A DNA stretch of 5,197 nt from Candidatus Hydrogenedentota bacterium (GTDB lineage: Bacteria > Hydrogenedentota > Hydrogenedentia > Hydrogenedentales > CAITNO01): contig SLFT01000127.1 in the NCBI GenBank assembly GCA_007124105.1, positions 1 through 5,197 on the forward strand, written 5' to 3'. Made by a program: the position numbers and the translations under genes. Position 1 is the stretch's first letter. Every line of letters starts with the position of its first letter. Positions 1-5,197 of this stretch are shown here, in pieces. The notes under the pieces are model-generated. The model made no database searches. It worked only from the letters and a program-made list of their open reading frames with translations, and was not told the DNA's origin.

Positions 1-711
1 CCCATATTCATCCTCGATAATAGTTAAGTCGGCCTCAAATTTGTCCTCTTCATAACGGCCGCCCATGAACCACCAGGCCGGACGGGTGTTAATCGCTTTG
101 CGCAATTGCCGTCTATTGATATTTTCATTGCCAACAAAGGTAATGCTGCGTATTCGCGCTTTGCGGCCTTCGTTGATGTCGTAGATAAGACGCGTCCGGG
201 CGGGACCGATGTTTTCCGCCACCACATCCACGGACGTGTTGGCAAACCCTTTTTCCTGGTACAGATCAAGCACCGCCTGACGCTCTTCCTCAAACAGTTC
301 CGGCACAAACGCCCCGCCCTCGCGCATGGTCAACACGGCGCGTATATTACGGGTACGGATACGACGATTGCCGATGATGCGCACCTCGTCTATAACGCGC
401 TTCTCCGTGACCACATACACCACGTCCACTTTGTCGCCGACTTCGCGCACCTCGGCATTCACCGTCTCGAAATAACCGAGTTCGTGCAGACGCCGGATAT
501 CGCGCGCCGTCGCGCCGGCATCGTATGGACTGCCGGGCTGCACTTCGATGCGGGAACGCGCCGCCGCGTCGCTGATGCGCGCAAGCCCTTCTATTTTTAT
601 TTCGTTGACAATCCTGCCGGAGTAATCCTGCGCGACAGCGCCCGCCGCCAGCAACAGGCCCACAAGCACCATACCCAAGCCGCTATGCCATTTCCCACGT
701 ATTGACTTCAA
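1..711 (-). CDS. bamA: Outer membrane protein assembly factor BamA, N-terminal part (signal peptide, POTRA 1-2 and start of POTRA 3); cut by the window edge
   Basis: BamA is the Omp85-family insertase that folds beta-barrel proteins into the outer membrane; its periplasmic POTRA domains receive substrates and bind partner lipoproteins. 237 codons are present, open to the left edge. Residues 1-27 form a signal peptide: a basic start (K2, R5, K7), a hydrophobic core about 12-23 (GMVLVGLLLAAG) and cleavage probably after AVA (27). POTRA 1 is about 33-104 (IVNEIKIEGL, then a helix ending LHELGYFETV). POTRA 2 is about 105-187 (VIDEVRIIGNRRI, LYQEKGFANTSV, YDINEGRKARI). POTRA 3 starts at about 188 (SITFVGNENI, then WWF at 213-215). 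The remaining POTRAs and the barrel lie outside. The start is a TTG at 711-709 overlapping the clpC stop; it restores the charged n-region. The only nearby alternative, M14 (ATG 672-670), would leave a signal peptide without positive charge. No promoter of its own is evident, so it is probably read from the clpC transcript. Family call is sure; the exact start is likely. Confidence 0.93.
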   Translation of the reverse strand, partial: MKSIRGKWHSGLGMVLVGLLLAAGAVAQDYSGRIVNEIKIEGLARISDAAARSRIEVQPGSPYDAGATARDIRRLHELGYFETVNAEVREVGDKVDVVYVVTEKRVIDEVRIIGNRRIRTRNIRAVLTMREGGAFVPELFEEERQAVLDLYQEKGFANTSVDVVAENIGPARTRLIYDINEGRKARIRSITFVGNENINRRQLRKAINTRPAWWFMGGRYEEDKFEADLTIIEDEYG

Positions 712-726
712 GGGGCTACACCTTCC
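708..726 (-). promoter_or_regulatory. clpC stop / bamA start overlap with purine-rich ribosome binding site (translational coupling)
   Basis: On the minus strand the sequence reads GGAAGG (726-721), nine bases, then TTGA. TTG (711-709) starts bamA and TGA (710-708) stops clpC, giving a four-base overlap. GGAAGG at this distance is a usable Shine-Dalgarno match lying inside the last clpC codons. Seen directly: the overlap and the purine tract. Inferred: ribosomes ending clpC re-initiate on bamA, so the two proteins are made in linked amounts. Confidence 0.7.
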
Positions 727-3167
727 GCGTTCGCTGCGGCCCAATCAAACACCAGCCTGTCGCCGATGTCGGATGGGCGCATGGTAATAGTTGTTTCTGC
801 TTTCAATTCACCCTTGAGGAGAAGTTCCGCCAAGGGGTCTTCCACATATTGCTGCACCGCCCTTCGCAACGGGCGCGCGCCATACTCCTCATTACTGCCG
901 ATGCGCACCAGAAAATCCTTCGCTTCAGCCGTCAAATCGAGATGCACACCCTGCTCCTGCACTCTATCTATCATTTCTTGGACGTGAATGTCAACAATTT
1001 GCAGAAGTTCTTCCCTGGTAAGCCGATGGAAAACCAGCACCTCGTCAATCCGGTTGATGAATTCCGGATTGAAAACCTTCTTCGCTTCCTCGGTTACGCG
1101 GTCCTTCATCCGCTCATAGTTTTCGCCTTCTTCGTCCCGGTAGAACCCCATGGTCGTGTTCTTGCCAATACGCCGCGCCCCCGCGTTCGAGGTCATAATG
1201 ACAACGGTGTTGCGAAAGTCCACCTTGCGGCCCGTGCTGTCCGTCAGATGGCCTTCCTCAAGCACTTGCAGCAACGTATTAAACACATCCGGGTGCGCCT
1301 TCTCGATCTCGTCGAACAACACCACGGAATACGGGCGGCGGCGAACCTGCTCGGTCAGCTGGCCGCCCTGGTCAAAACCAATATATCCCGGGGGCGCGCC
1401 GATCATACGGGACACGGCGAACTTTTCCATGTACTCGGACATGTCAATGGTGATCAAGGCTTCCTGGTTGCCGAACAAAAATTCAGCCAGAGCCTTGCCC
1501 AACAGGGTCTTGCCAACGCCCGTCGGTCCGAGCAGCAAAAAAGAGCCTACAGGGCGATTGCGGTTGCGCAAGCCCGAGCGCGACCGTTGTATGGCGCGGG
1601 TGATCGCGTCAATCGCCTCTTCCTGGCCCACCACTGTCTTGTGTAATTCGTCACGCATGCGCAACAGGCGAGAGGATTCTTTCTCCTCGAGTTTGGTAAG
1701 CGGTACGCCCGTCCACTTGGAAACAATATACGCAATCTCCTCCTCGCTTACAACGGTTTCCGACGTGTCGCGTTTGCGCTCCCATTCCCGTTTGGCATCT
1801 TCAAGTTTCGCTATGAGCGTACGTTCCCGGTCGCGCAGCCCCGCCGCTTTCTCGTATTCCTGGCTGCGAATCGCGGCTTCCTTCTCCTTTGTCGCCTCCT
1901 CGATTTCGTGCCCTATTTCCTTGAGAGATGTGGGCCGCGTCGTAATTTGCAGCCGCGCGCGACTGCCCGCCTCGTCTATCACGTCCACCGCCTTGTCCGG
2001 CAGGAACCGGTCGGTAATATATTGATTGGAAAGCCTTGCCGCGGCCACCACGGCTTCGTCGGAGAACTTGACGCGGTGATGGGCCTCGTACTTATCGCGC
2101 AACCCCTTGATAATATCAATGGTTTGTTCCACCGAAGGCGCATCCACCAGAATGGTCTGGAACCGTCGCGCCAGCGCCGAATCTTTCTCGATATACTTGC
2201 GGTACTCATCCATAGTCGTGGCGCCGATACACTGGAGTTCGCCACGCGCCAGCGCCGGTTTCAACATGTTGGCCGCGTCAACAGCGCCCTCTGCGGCGCC
2301 CGCGCCCACGATAGTGTGCAGTTCATCAATAAACAGGATGACGTTGTCGGCGCGACGAATCTCTTTCATAACGGATTTCAGCCGTTCCTCAAACTGACCG
2401 CGATACTTGGTGCCCGCCACAACGCCGGCAAGGTCCAGGGTCAGCACACGCCGTTTCAGAAGCAGATCGGGGACATCGCCGTTGATAATGGATTGGGCCA
2501 ACCCCTCCACGATGGCGGTTTTGCCGACGCCGGCCTCGCCAATAAGCACCGGATTGTTCTTGGTGCGACGACTGAGCACTTGTATCACCCGTTCTATTTC
2601 ATCGGCGCGGCCGATTACCGGATCAAGCTTGTTCTCGCGCGCAAGTTGGGTCAAGTCGCGTCCGAACGCGTCCAGCGCCGGCGTCTGCGACTTGCGCCCC
2701 GCCTGCGCCTCCTGCCCGGCAGGACGCCCTTGATTGCCCAATAGCCGGGTTACTTCGGCTTGCAGACGGCTCCCGTCTATCTTCATGTCTTGCAGCACCT
2801 TGGCCGCTATACCCTCGCCCTCTTTCAACAGGCCCAGCAGGATATGCTCCGTGCCGATATAATTATGGTTAAAGCGACGCGCCTCCTCCACCGCAAGTTC
2901 CAGCACTTTCTTTGCGCGCGGCGTGAATGTGATGTCGTCGCTGCTGATGGCGGCTGTACCGGGCTGCACCTGCTGCTCTATTTCCGCCGACAACGCGTCT
3001 ATGTCTATACCGAGATTCTCGAGGGCGCGCGCCGCAATGCCTTCGGATTCACGGCACAACCCAAGCAGGATATGTTCCGTGCGAACATATTCACTGCCAA
3101 GTCGCACCGCCTCTTCGCGGGCCGCGCTCACGACATGTTTCGCTCTCTCTGTAAACCGTTCCCACAT
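708..3167 (-). CDS. clpC: ATP-dependent Clp protease ATP-binding subunit ClpC (AAA+ unfoldase)
   Basis: ClpC is a cytosolic hexameric AAA+ unfoldase that threads substrates into the ClpP peptidase. At 819 residues the protein is full length for the family. Order: double Clp_N repeat at about 3-145 (TEHILLGL twice, 30-37 and 106-113); linker; D1 with Walker A GEAGVGKT (210-217), pore loop GTKYRG (252-257), Walker B ILFIDE (277-282) and arginine finger region ALARRF (331-336); UVR/coiled-coil middle region about 421-456; D2 with Walker A GPTGVGKT (547-554), pore loop GYIGF (594-598), Walker B VVLFDE (615-620), arginine finger in NPEFINR (700-706) and sensor-2 GARPLRR (763-769). The ClpP-docking tripeptide is MGF (673-675), at the place of VGF or LGF in other ClpCs. 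All catalytic residues look intact. The UVR segment and single short middle region favour ClpC over ClpA or ClpB. The ATG at 3167-3165 is fixed by an in-frame TAA at 3179-3177. The Shine-Dalgarno sequence is weak. First gene of an operon with bamA. Confidence 0.97.
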   Translation of the reverse strand: MWERFTERAKHVVSAAREEAVRLGSEYVRTEHILLGLCRESEGIAARALENLGIDIDALSAEIEQQVQPGTAAISSDDITFTPRAKKVLELAVEEARRFNHNYIGTEHILLGLLKEGEGIAAKVLQDMKIDGSRLQAEVTRLLGNQGRPAGQEAQAGRKSQTPALDAFGRDLTQLARENKLDPVIGRADEIERVIQVLSRRTKNNPVLIGEAGVGKTAIVEGLAQSIINGDVPDLLLKRRVLTLDLAGVVAGTKYRGQFEERLKSVMKEIRRADNVILFIDELHTIVGAGAAEGAVDAANMLKPALARGELQCIGATTMDEYRKYIEKDSALARRFQTILVDAPSVEQTIDIIKGLRDKYEAHHRVKFSDEAVVAAARLSNQYITDRFLPDKAVDVIDEAGSRARLQITTRPTSLKEIGHEIEEATKEKEAAIRSQEYEKAAGLRDRERTLIAKLEDAKREWERKRDTSETVVSEEEIAYIVSKWTGVPLTKLEEKESSRLLRMRDELHKTVVGQEEAIDAITRAIQRSRSGLRNRNRPVGSFLLLGPTGVGKTLLGKALAEFLFGNQEALITIDMSEYMEKFAVSRMIGAPPGYIGFDQGGQLTEQVRRRPYSVVLFDEIEKAHPDVFNTLLQVLEEGHLTDSTGRKVDFRNTVVIMTSNAGARRIGKNTTMGFYRDEEGENYERMKDRVTEEAKKVFNPEFINRIDEVLVFHRLTREELLQIVDIHVQEMIDRVQEQGVHLDLTAEAKDFLVRIGSNEEYGARPLRRAVQQYVEDPLAELLLKGELKAETTITMRPSDIGDRLVFDWAAANAEGVAP

Positions 3168-3238
3168 AGAATATGCTTATCCATTCTTGGCTTAATGACC
3201 CTGATAACCTGAATCCTGATTGCATCGAAAGAAGCAAA

Positions 3239-3247
3239 ATTATAGCA
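3239..3247 (-). promoter_or_regulatory. Extended -10 promoter for clpC-bamA
   Basis: On the minus strand TGCTATAAT (3247-3239) is a perfect extended -10 (TG, one base, then consensus TATAAT). The -35 region 17 bp upstream reads TTAGTC, a poor match, as is usual for extended -10 promoters. The transcription start would fall near 3232, giving a leader of about 65 nt before the clpC ATG. No sigma-32, CIRCE, CtsR or HAIR consensus is visible around it, so heat-shock control of a known type is not supported. Confidence 0.6.
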
Positions 3248-3254
3248 CGAAAGA

Positions 3255-3291
3255 CCAGCAAGACTAAACTTCAGGACGATCGCCTTGCTGG
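3255..3291. repeat. 8-bp perfect inverted repeat over the clpC -35 region
   Basis: CCAGCAAG (3255-3262) and CTTGCTGG (3284-3291) are exact reverse complements separated by 21 bp. The inner arm abuts the -35 position of the clpC promoter and the outer arm lies near -55, with centres 29 bp apart. This could be a split operator for a regulator of clpC; no known consensus is recognised, and chance is possible. Confidence 0.4.
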
Positions 3292-3303
3292 AAACTGCTT
3301 TGG

Positions 3304-3374
3304 TCGCCTTTTCGCGTCCCCCTTACCAACCCGCATAGCGCACCGGGAATCGTCGCAGAACAGGGAAAAGGCGA
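3304..3374. repeat. 10-bp perfect inverted repeat, 51-bp spacing
   Basis: TCGCCTTTTC (3304-3313) and GAAAAGGCGA (3365-3374) are exact reverse complements in the middle of the divergent region. The core TCGCCTT also occurs as a direct copy at 3280-3286, giving three copies of the heptamer in under 100 bp. This fits several binding sites for one regulator acting on both promoters, or an unusual long-looped stem; the position argues against a terminator. Confidence 0.45.
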
Positions 3375-3378
3375 AGAA

Positions 3379-3393
3379 ATAACAGCGTGTTAT
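3379..3393. repeat. 15-bp dyad ATAACA-GCG-TGTTAT
   Basis: Perfect 6-bp arms (3379-3384 and 3388-3393) with a 3-bp centre form a compact dyad typical of a helix-turn-helix dimer site. It lies about 70-80 bp upstream of the expected start of the Hsp70-like transcript. The identity of any binding protein is unknown. Confidence 0.4.
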
Positions 3394-3434
3394 GACCGCA
3401 ATGACTCGCTCCCACCGGTATTTTTTCTTTCTCG

Positions 3435-3447
3435 CCACGCCCCGTGG
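3435..3447. repeat. 13-bp dyad CCACG-CCC-CGTGG overlapping the Hsp70-like promoter
   Basis: Perfect 5-bp arms (3435-3439 and 3443-3447) with a 3-bp centre. The right arm contains the TG of the extended -10 element of the downstream gene. A protein bound here would cover the promoter spacer, so a repressor site is the natural reading; this is inference from position only. Confidence 0.4.
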
Positions 3448-3453
3448 TATAAT
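3445..3453 (+). promoter_or_regulatory. Extended -10 promoter for the Hsp70-like gene
   Basis: TGGTATAAT is a perfect extended -10. The -35 region 17 bp upstream is TTCTTT, a weak match, but the TG motif can compensate. The predicted start is near 3460, giving a leader of about 45 nt. It mirrors the divergent clpC promoter, which has the same extended -10 design. Confidence 0.6.
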
Positions 3454-3494
3454 TCGGGCTTTTGCTCCCATGAATGGAGACGCAAAAAAGAAAT

Positions 3495-3500
3495 AAAGGA
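3495..3500 (+). promoter_or_regulatory. Ribosome binding site of the Hsp70-like gene
   Basis: AAAGGA lies five bases before the ATG at 3506. This match and spacing, together with the Hsp70 phosphate-1 motif beginning at residue 7, decide the start. Confidence 0.65.
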
Positions 3501-3505
3501 TTTAT

Positions 3506-4921
3506 ATGAAACCATTGTACTGCGGTGTTGATTTCGGAACTACAAATACCAGCGTTGCCCTGTGCGACGGCGACAAGGCATGGGCCATCCCGCTGGACGC
3601 GCATAATGATGCGCCGACCTCACTGCCGTCCTTGCTCTACATATCCAGCGAAGGCGATAAAATTGTGGGACGCCGTGCGGCGGACGCCTTTATCGCCCGC
3701 AACGTTGACCGCGAAGTGAAATTACGGCAGGTGGATCTGGGCGTGGCGGTAGAAGCGTATGTGGGCGCGGAACCTGATAAAAGCGACGCCTATAACCCGG
3801 CGCTGGTGGACTCCAACGTGCGCCAGGCAATGCGCGCACGCGCAACGTTGGAGGTGAACTCTCCTGGACGTCTGTTCCAGTCATTGAAGACGTTGCTGCG
3901 TCAACCCGCCTTCAAGAGCACCGAGGTGTTCGGCGTGAAGTATCAAATCGAAGAGCTTATCGCTTATATACTGGACGTAGCAAAGACGCGGTTGGAACAG
4001 GAGATGGGCGCGCCCATCGAGCGGGCCGTATTTGGCAGGCCGGTACGCTTCTCCGAGGATGGCGACGAAAATGCCCTTGCCGAGGAACGGTTGCGCACGG
4101 CTGCGCAACTGGTGGGCTTCAAGGAGGTACTGTTCTTCTACGAGCCTGTCGGCGCCTGTGTGGAATATGCCGTGGACGTTGCCGATAAACAGCGGCTGAT
4201 GGTGGTGGACATTGGCGGCGGCACCTGCGATGTGTGCATCATGGAGTTTCAGAGCGGCGGCACGGTCGCAAAACGCCTGGCGTCAAGCGCCATACGAAGC
4301 GTAGCCGGCACGCCCGTGGCCGGGGACGCCCTCGACCGGGAAATCATCCGCACAAAGATGTTCCCCCTTTTAGGCAGCCGCGCGCGCTATGGCCCGTCTC
4401 AGTTGCCCATGCCCCAACACATTTACAACCAGATTCTCGACTGGCAGAACATATACAAATTAAACACGGAGGAGACTATAAACTGGCTGCTCGCCGCCGA
4501 GGCCTCGTCAAATTATCCAGAAGGGCTGCGCGCGTTGCGCTGCCTGATTCGCCGCAACTACGGCTACCTGCTCGCCCGCGAGGTTGAATCCGCCAAGAAG
4601 CGGTTGTCGGAAACAGACGCTACGCGCATCAATATCGTCAGGGAAGACATTGCTATCGAGGAACTGCTCGAACGCGAAGAGTTCGGCCATATTGTGGAAA
4701 CTACTCTCGAACGCATGTTGGCATCCATTGTGGAGGCGGAGACCCGCGCCGAGGTGCAACCGGAACAAATTGATTTCGTGCTTACCACCGGCGGCACTTG
4801 CCTGGTACCGGCGGTACAGGCAATGCTCAAGGAACGCTTCGGCGTAGACCGCTTACGCAGCCGCGATACCTTCACCAGTGTGGCCTCCGGTCTGGCCGTA
4901 GTCGCCAGTCACACCTTTTGA
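3506..4921 (+). CDS. Hsp70-family ATPase of YegD-like type (nucleotide-binding domain only)
   Basis: The 471 residues have the actin/Hsp70 ATPase fold but no room for the substrate-binding domain and lid of DnaK. Phosphate-1 loop: GVDFGTTNTSVA (7-18). The lysine in SLKTLL (K128) sits where DnaK has catalytic Lys70, after an insertion of about 50 residues. Connect-1: VFGRPV (175-180). Then EP at 213-214, as in the Hsp70 YEPTAA motif. Phosphate-2: VVDIGGGTCD (233-242). Adenosine motif: TTGGTCLVP (427-435). MFPLLG (285-290) and REVESAKKRLS (358-368) match the pattern of E. coli YegD (about 450 residues), the closest relative I can name. YegD itself is poorly understood, so the substrate and partners here are unknown; a chaperone-like or regulatory ATPase in the cytosol is the inference (no signal peptide or membrane segment). 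Cysteines replace usual residues in or beside ATP-site motifs (C6, C218, C241, C244, C432). The gene is monocistronic as far as seen, divergent from clpC, with its own promoter and good ribosome site. Confidence 0.9.
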   Translation: MKPLYCGVDFGTTNTSVALCDGDKAWAIPLDAHNDAPTSLPSLLYISSEGDKIVGRRAADAFIARNVDREVKLRQVDLGVAVEAYVGAEPDKSDAYNPALVDSNVRQAMRARATLEVNSPGRLFQSLKTLLRQPAFKSTEVFGVKYQIEELIAYILDVAKTRLEQEMGAPIERAVFGRPVRFSEDGDENALAEERLRTAAQLVGFKEVLFFYEPVGACVEYAVDVADKQRLMVVDIGGGTCDVCIMEFQSGGTVAKRLASSAIRSVAGTPVAGDALDREIIRTKMFPLLGSRARYGPSQLPMPQHIYNQILDWQNIYKLNTEETINWLLAAEASSNYPEGLRALRCLIRRNYGYLLAREVESAKKRLSETDATRINIVREDIAIEELLEREEFGHIVETTLERMLASIVEAETRAEVQPEQIDFVLTTGGTCLVPAVQAMLKERFGVDRLRSRDTFTSVASGLAVVASHTF

Positions 4922-4950
4922 AAACCGTCCGCGCGGCGGCGCTTGAGCGT

Positions 4951-4968
4951 ACCGGCGAATATGCCGGT
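4951..4968. terminator. Short hairpin between convergent genes, possible bidirectional transcript end
   Basis: ACCGGC (4951-4956) and GCCGGT (4963-4968) form a perfect, GC-rich 6-bp stem with a 6-base loop. It is the strongest hairpin seen in the 54-bp gap between the Hsp70-like stop (4921) and the stop of the gene entering from the right (4978-4976). No T-run follows on either strand, so it is not a standard intrinsic terminator; it may stabilise 3' ends or work with another factor. Confidence 0.35.
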
Positions 4969-4975
4969 CAAAGCG

Positions 4976-5197
4976 TCACGAAGCGTCCGGCAACGCCAGG
5001 ATTTTGAAGTCCGTAAAGCGCATCCAATGATCGGCGTTAGCGGGGCCGTGATACGTTTGCAGACTGATCTTGTTTTCATCGCCAACAAGCAGTTCCCCTT
5101 CTTCCGCGACGCGATAGACCTCTTCGCCTTCCTCCCGGAATTTTGCCGTATAGGCCGTTCCCCGCACCTCAAGGCGCAAACGTACCGTCTTTTTTTC
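4976..5197 (-). CDS. C-terminal fragment of a probable beta-sandwich (concanavalin A-like / DUF1080-like) domain protein; 5' end outside the window
   Basis: An open frame enters from the right edge and stops at TGA (4978-4976), giving 73 residues. The strand pattern VRLRLEVRGTAYTAKF, then EGELLVGDENKISLQTYHG and a closing MRFTDFKILAL, resembles the last strands of laminin-G/concanavalin A-like domains (DUF1080, DUF1349 or the C-terminal domain of some family 43 glycosidases). In those, a surface-area-like strand is followed by GKI.L and a final RF.DF.I strand. These domains often occur in secreted sugar-acting proteins, but nothing here shows the rest of the protein. The frame has the same GC-rich codon habit as the neighbours, and competing frames lack any recognisable pattern. 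It is convergent with the Hsp70-like gene. That it codes is fairly sure; the family is tentative. Confidence 0.65.
   Translation of the reverse strand, partial: EKKTVRLRLEVRGTAYTAKFREEGEEVYRVAEEGELLVGDENKISLQTYHGPANADHWMRFTDFKILALPDAS

Larger units (their letters stand above)
3168..3505. other. Divergent intergenic control region between clpC and the Hsp70-like gene
   Basis: These 338 bp carry no credible gene: the short open frames crossing them lack ribosome sites and recognisable composition. The region is visibly richer in A/T than its neighbours. It holds outward-facing extended -10 elements for both flanking genes (3239-3247 minus, 3445-3453 plus), about 200 bp apart, with four inverted repeats around and between them (listed separately). 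The clpC leader also has three spaced copies of CCTGA(T/A) on the plus strand, at 3200-3205, 3208-3213 and 3215-3220. Confidence 0.75.

Noticed and set aside
106..2744. Long plus-strand open frames (for example 106-705, 702-1646, 1150-2025, 1908-2744)
   Set aside because: They lie opposite bamA and clpC, whose motifs and domains are unmistakable on the minus strand; these frames are GC-rich antisense shadows with no recognisable protein pattern.
3128..3184. Short frame starting upstream of clpC (ATG at 3184-3182, minus) and overlapping its start in another reading frame
   Set aside because: No ribosome binding site and no sign of conservation; likely chance.
3394..3426. Possible intrinsic terminator: ACCG...CGGT followed by a run of six T
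   Set aside because: The stem is only four pairs with a loop of about 18 bases, and no plus-strand gene ends upstream for it to serve.
3470..3496. Eight-codon leader peptide frame (MNGDAKKK) just after the predicted start of the Hsp70-like transcript, its stop overlapping the ribosome site
   Set aside because: It has no ribosome site of its own and is short enough to occur by chance; there is no attenuator-like hairpin and T-run after it.
3168..3505. Known heat-shock operators or sigma-32 promoters between the divergent genes
   Set aside because: Neither CIRCE (TTAGCACTC-N9-GAGTGCTAA), the CtsR heptamer repeat, HAIR, nor a CTTGAA/CCCCAT pair was found by eye.
3173..3604. Small open frames within the divergent region (both strands)
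   Set aside because: They cross promoters or run into the Hsp70-like gene in the wrong frame, lack ribosome sites and show no protein-like pattern.

Overview
The window looks like chromosomal DNA from a GC-rich diderm (outer-membrane-bearing) bacterium that uses ClpC rather than the ClpA typical of gammaproteobacteria. BamA indicates an outer membrane, and a UVR-containing ClpC beside it is known from Planctomycetota/Verrucomicrobiota/Lentisphaerota-like lineages, Chlamydiae, Cyanobacteria, Acidobacteria and some deltaproteobacterial groups. A PVC-like or Hydrogenedentota-like source is my best inference, but no marker here settles the phylum.

Layout. Positions 1-711 (minus) hold the N-terminal part of an outer-membrane assembly factor, BamA: signal peptide, two POTRA domains and the start of a third, cut by the window edge. 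Positions 708-3167 (minus) hold a complete 819-residue ClpC AAA+ unfoldase. Its TGA stop overlaps the TTG start of bamA, so the two form a clpC-bamA operon with probable translational coupling. Positions 3168-3505 are a 338-bp divergent intergenic region. Each flanking gene has a perfect extended -10 promoter element (TGnTATAAT) there, and the region contains several inverted repeats that could be operators. Positions 3506-4921 (plus) encode a 471-residue Hsp70-family protein with only the nucleotide-binding domain, of the YegD-like type. A 6-bp hairpin lies at 4951-4968 in the short convergent gap. Positions 4976-5197 (minus) are the C-terminal 73 codons of a gene running in from the right, probably a beta-sandwich (concanavalin A-like or DUF1080-like) domain.

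The theme is protein quality control. ClpC, an ATP-driven unfoldase, shares a transcript with the outer-membrane beta-barrel insertase BamA, and the divergent gene encodes an Hsp70-like ATPase without a substrate-binding domain. A shared control region is plausible. I see no RNA genes, mobile elements, CRISPR arrays or defence genes. The window is mostly ordinary housekeeping DNA; the points most worth checking are the clpC/bamA coupling, the divergent regulatory region and the thiol-rich Hsp70-like protein.
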